Source: Verrucomicrobia bacterium UBA1629 (GTDB lineage Bacteria > Verrucomicrobiota > Kiritimatiellia > RFP12 > UBA1067). Taken from it: a DNA stretch of 10,776 bases. Where the stretch lies: the NCBI GenBank assembly GCA_002321305.1, contig DCMF01000066.1, positions 1 to 10,776 of the forward strand, in the 5' to 3' direction. Every line of letters starts with the position of its first letter. The stretch's first letter is position 1. Below are positions 6,384 to 10,776 of this stretch, piece after piece. Made by a program: the position numbers and the translations under genes. The notes under the pieces are model-generated. The model was not told the DNA's origin, searched no databases, and saw only the letters and a program-made list of their open reading frames with translations.

Positions 6384-6950
6384 ATGCGCGTCGGCGTATT
6401 GGCCGTGCAGGGCGCGTTCGCCGAACACGAACGCGCCTTTGCGGACGTCGGGGCGGAGACGTTCGAGATCCGCCAGCTGCGCGACATCGAACGTCCGTTC
6501 GACGCGCTTGTGCTGCCGGGCGGCGAATCGACCGTGCAGGGCAAGCTTCTCCACGACCTCGGCCTCTTCGCGCCGCTCAAGGCGCGGATCGAGGCGGGGC
6601 TGCCCGTCTTCGCGACGTGCGCAGGGCTCATCCTGCTCGCGGAAAAACTGGCGGACGACCCGACCGTCTGGTTTGGCGTCCTGCCCGTGACGGTGCGGCG
6701 CAACGCCTACGGGCGCCAGCTCGGCAGCTTCGCGGCGACGGGCGCGTGCGGTGACCTCGCCGACGTGCCGATGACGTTCATCCGCGCGCCGTCCATCGTG
6801 TCCGCCGGAAAGGACGTCGACGTCCTCTCGACGGCGCACGGGCTGCCCACCGCCGTGCGGTGGCGCAGCCTCTGGGCGTTCGCCGGCCACCCCGAACTGA
6901 CGGATGACCGGCGGATCTTCCAGGCGTTTCAGCGCGCCTGTGCGCGCTGA
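6384..6950 (+). CDS. pdxT: PLP synthase glutaminase subunit PdxT
   Basis: This 188-residue protein is PdxT (Pdx2/SNO), the class I glutaminase that hydrolyses glutamine and channels ammonia to PdxS. The start follows the pdxS stop by one base and begins MRVGVLAVQGAFAEH, the standard N-terminus. The PGGEST motif is at 45-50. The catalytic triad is Cys79 (ATCAGLILLAE), His169 and Glu171 (GHPELTDD). VRRNAYGRQ (104-112) and FIRAP (132-136) are the usual PdxS-contact and structural segments. The family more often has GTCAG and AxHPELT; here they read ATCAG and AGHPELT. The last residues, about 180-188, and the stop codon lie within a perfect 15-bp inverted repeat, so the C-terminus may be shaped by that structure. 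Confidence 0.96.
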   Translation: MRVGVLAVQGAFAEHERAFADVGAETFEIRQLRDIERPFDALVLPGGESTVQGKLLHDLGLFAPLKARIEAGLPVFATCAGLILLAEKLADDPTVWFGVLPVTVRRNAYGRQLGSFAATGACGDLADVPMTFIRAPSIVSAGKDVDVLSTAHGLPTAVRWRSLWAFAGHPELTDDRRIFQAFQRACAR

Positions 6951-6956
6951 AACGCC
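6923..6956. terminator. 15-bp perfect hairpin between convergent pdxT and clpB
   Basis: GGCGTTTCAGCGCGC (6923-6937) and GCGCGCTGAAACGCC (6942-6956) are perfect complements around a CTGT loop. The stem covers the pdxT stop codon and ends 5 bp before the clpB stop codon on the other strand. No T-tract follows on either strand, so it is not a textbook intrinsic terminator. Position and stability suggest a bidirectional end-of-transcription or mRNA-stabilising structure. Confidence 0.6.
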
Positions 6957-6961
6957 CCGCT

Positions 6962-9037
<2,076 letters not shown>

Positions 9038-9054
9038 TTTTTCGTTCCTTTCAA

Positions 9055-9096
9055 TTCAGATTTAAGATCTCAGATTCCAAATCCTGAATTTCGGAC
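9055..9096. repeat. Heptanucleotide tandem repeat upstream of clpB
   Basis: Six consecutive 7-bp units follow the consensus YTCAGAT on the plus strand. The first three are TTCAGAT, TTAAGAT and CTCAGAT; the later ones are more diverged. The array is A/T-rich in GC-rich surroundings and sits just upstream of the clpB ribosome binding site, so it is probably within the clpB leader or promoter. The repeat unit differs from the one in the mannosidase gene, but the 7-bp period is the same. Confidence 0.6.
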
Positions 9097-9135
9097 TCTG
9101 GGGTGCAAACCCCGTGCCAATGTCCGCCCCAGCGC

Positions 9136-9175
9136 AAAAAGGAACGCAGGGTGGGACATGCTGTCCCGCCCTGCG
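9136..9175 (-). terminator. Intrinsic terminator of rhaA
   Basis: Arms at 9145-9158 and 9162-9175 pair over 14 bp with one G-T wobble around a TGC triloop. On the minus strand the stem is followed by TTCCTTTTT (9144-9136). This is a classic factor-independent terminator. It lies 74 bp past the rhaA stop codon and upstream of clpB, so the two genes should be separate transcription units. A smaller GGCGGC/GCCGCC hairpin (9217-9231) lies between it and the rhaA stop. Confidence 0.8.
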
Positions 9176-9249
9176 CCAGACGTGCGCACACGCGCGCATC
9201 CTTCACCGCCAGGAGAGGCGGCCCTGCCGCCCCCAGGCGACACCATCCC

Positions 9250-10485
9250 TTACCGCTTGAAGAGGACGTCCTTCTCGTACTGCTTGACGGCATCGAGCCA
9301 CGCCTCGTCGGCGACGACGCCCGCGCGCGCGCAGAACTCCGCCCAGACCTCTTCCGACGGATAGTTCTTGTACTCCTCCTGGAGGACGAGCTGCTCGGTG
9401 AAGCGGCCCGCGTTCTGGAGCTTCGTCAGGTCCTTCCACGGCGTGAGCATCGCCTTCAGGAGCTCCTTCTGCATATTGCGCATGCCGAGCACCCACGCCG
9501 CGACGCGGTTGATCGACGCGTCGAAGTAGTCGAGCGCGATGATGAAGTTCTTCGGATCCATCTTCACGATCTCCTGCGCGGCGGCGCGGAGGTCGTCGTT
9601 CTGGCGGATCACGTGGTCGGAGTCCCAGCGGACGGGACGCGAGATGTGGAACGCGACCTTGCCGAACGCCATCAGGAACGAGCTGATCTTGTCCGCCACC
9701 GACTCCGTGAGGTGGAAGTGGCCCATGTCGAGGAGCGCGAGGATCTTCGCCTTCATCGCGTAGCCCATCACGAACTCGTGCGAGTTCACCGTGTAGCTCT
9801 CGACGCCGATGCCGAAGAGCTTCGACTCCAGGAACGGGATGACGGCCTTCCGGTCGTACTTGTACGCGAAGATCCTGTCGAGCGAGTCGGCCATGCGCTG
9901 GCGCGGCCCGAGTCGGTCCGAAGGCTCGTCCTTGTAGCCGTCGGGGCACCAGAAGTTGATGCCGCACGGCGACTTCAGCTCCTTCGCGAAGTACTCGCCG
10001 ATCTTCAGGCACTGGATGCCGTGCTGGATCCAGAACTTGCGGATCTTCGGGTCGGGGCTTGAGAGCGTCAGGCCGTCCGCCGCCTTCGGATGCGAGAAGA
10101 AGGTCGGGTTGAAGTCGAGCTTGACGCCGGTCTTCTTCGCCCACTTGACCCACGGCTCGAAGTTCTTCGCGTCAAGCTGGTCGCGGTCCGTCACCGTCCC
10201 CTTGTGGATGCCGTAGCAGGCGTGGAGGTTGACGCGGTGCCGGCCGGGGATGAGCGCGAGCGCGAACTCGAGGTCCTTCATGAGCTCGTCCGGCGTGCGC
10301 GCCTTGCCGGGGTAGTTGCCCGTCGTCTGGATGCCGCCCGACGCGCCGCCCGTCGTCTCGAAGCCGCCGACGTCGTCGCCCTGCCAGCAGTGGAGGGAGA
10401 TGGAGATTTTCGCGAGATCCTTCAGCACCTTCTCGGTGTCGATGCCGATCTTCGCATACCGTTTCTTCGCTTCCGCGTAGCTCAT
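9250..10485 (-). CDS. rhaA: L-rhamnose isomerase RhaA
   Basis: This 411-residue cytoplasmic enzyme converts L-rhamnose to L-rhamnulose, the first step of the phosphorylative rhamnose pathway. It aligns along its length with E. coli RhaA as I recall that sequence (419 residues). Shared blocks are HCWQGDDVGGFE (32-43), GGIQTTGNYPGKAR (50-63), LDFNPTFFSHP (123-133), ESKLFGIGVESYTV (220-233), LDMGHFH (252-258), SRPVRWDSDH (282-291) and LDYFDASINR (318-327). By the constant offset to E. coli, the metal ligands are Glu220, Asp253, His256, His280, Asp288 and Asp290, all present. I place the start at 10485, after AAGGAA with good spacing; the longer open frame to 10710 crosses the promoter. No rhaB, rhaD or regulator adjoins it. 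Such isomerases can act on other sugars, so the in vivo substrate is probable rather than certain. Confidence 0.96.
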   Translation of the reverse strand: MSYAEAKKRYAKIGIDTEKVLKDLAKISISLHCWQGDDVGGFETTGGASGGIQTTGNYPGKARTPDELMKDLEFALALIPGRHRVNLHACYGIHKGTVTDRDQLDAKNFEPWVKWAKKTGVKLDFNPTFFSHPKAADGLTLSSPDPKIRKFWIQHGIQCLKIGEYFAKELKSPCGINFWCPDGYKDEPSDRLGPRQRMADSLDRIFAYKYDRKAVIPFLESKLFGIGVESYTVNSHEFVMGYAMKAKILALLDMGHFHLTESVADKISSFLMAFGKVAFHISRPVRWDSDHVIRQNDDLRAAAQEIVKMDPKNFIIALDYFDASINRVAAWVLGMRNMQKELLKAMLTPWKDLTKLQNAGRFTEQLVLQEEYKNYPSEEVWAEFCARAGVVADEAWLDAVKQYEKDVLFKR

Positions 10486-10552
10486 TCGTTTTGTTCCTTC
10501 GTTGTCTGTGATGGCTGCGGCATAAGGAATCCGACAGCCCTGATGGCCTGCG

Positions 10553-10558
10553 ATTATA
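10553..10558 (-). promoter_or_regulatory. Extended -10 promoter of rhaA
   Basis: On the minus strand TGGTATAAT gives a perfect -10 with the extended -10 TG, 67 bp upstream of the rhaA start codon. No -35 match is found at the usual distance, as at the beta-mannosidase promoter. The leader would be about 60 nt. I see no riboswitch-like structure in it. Confidence 0.6.
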
Positions 10559-10559
10559 C

Positions 10560-10776
10560 CATATTTGCGCCCGCCCGTGCGTGATCGCCGCTCCGCGCGG
10601 GTGACACCTCGGCCAGCCCGACGCAGACCTTGCTGTCCTTCTGCAGAGGCGCATTCTCGCTCAACGTGAAACCGCAGTCGACGAGAGCCGAGCCGTCCGC
10701 CTCGTCTCAAGCGTCACCTTGACGACAGCAGCGCCGGCTCGTCTGCGCGCGCGCCCGTCAGAAGGTATAGGAGAGC
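10560..10776. other. Right-edge stretch without a confident gene
   Basis: No complete gene is visible. On the minus strand a frame is open from 10706 to a TAA at 10554-10556 that falls inside the rhaA -10 box, and it includes DGSALVDCGFTLSENAP. Its codons have G or C at most third positions, like the real genes. It is closed upstream by TGA at 10707-10709, while a different frame is open from the window edge across that point. This could be the end of a gene broken by a frameshift, or chance openness in GC-rich DNA. Confidence 0.2.

Noticed and set aside
5375..6703. 442-residue open frame on the minus strand opposite pdxS-pdxT
   Set aside because: The plus-strand genes are unmistakable. The antisense product has no recognisable fold and changes composition part-way.
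9038..9144. CIRCE element or sigma-32 promoter for clpB
   Set aside because: I looked for TTAGCACTC-N9-GAGTGCTAA and for CTTGAA/CCCCAT-type boxes. Only a partial TTGGCAC and a short GGGGT/ACCCC dyad are present, which is not enough.

Overview
The window is GC-rich bacterial chromosome with strong G/C preference at third codon positions, which is why every real gene has a long open antisense shadow. The gene set is two secreted glycoside hydrolases, L-rhamnose isomerase, the PdxS/PdxT route to vitamin B6 and a ClpB chaperone. Together with a tRNA lacking an encoded CCA and heptanucleotide tandem repeats, this suggests a carbohydrate-degrading bacterium of the PVC group (Kiritimatiellota, Lentisphaerota or Verrucomicrobiota type), possibly gut-associated. 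That placement is an inference from style and content; there is no rRNA or marker phylogeny to confirm it.

Layout, left to right. Positions 1-178 hold no recognisable gene, only a small palindrome at the edge. A secreted GH29 alpha-L-fucosidase lies on the minus strand (179-1600). Its promoter sits so close to the start codon that the mRNA may be leaderless. Divergent from it is a tRNA-Val(CAC) (1733-1806) with a near-consensus sigma-70 promoter and an unusual C at position 55. Next, on the minus strand, come an EamA/DMT-type transporter (1904-2785) and, upstream of it, a secreted GH2 beta-mannosidase (2853-5339); these two probably form a transcription unit. A compact divergent promoter region (5340-5506) with two abutting inverted repeats separates the mannosidase from pdxS-pdxT (5507-6950, plus strand), which make pyridoxal 5'-phosphate. 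The end of pdxT is built into a perfect 15-bp inverted repeat that faces the convergent clpB gene (6962-9037, minus). That ClpB lacks the usual N-terminal domain. Further right on the minus strand is rhaA (9250-10485), with a good intrinsic terminator between it and clpB. The right edge (10560-10776) has no confident gene.

How the genes fit together: fucosidase and mannosidase would release L-fucose and D-mannose from complex glycans outside the cytoplasm, RhaA would start L-rhamnose catabolism in the cytoplasm, and the EamA protein is a possible but unproven solute carrier. These sugar genes sit singly among housekeeping genes. No SusC/D pair, sulfatase, dedicated regulator or complete fucose/rhamnose pathway is visible. 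PdxST and ClpB are housekeeping functions. I do not see a complete novel defence or mobile system here. The points most worth a second look are the C55 tRNA, the twin inverted repeats in the mannosidase/pdxS intergenic region, the N-domain-less ClpB, the heptamer repeats (one inside the mannosidase coding sequence) and the 15-bp inverted repeat covering the pdxT stop codon.
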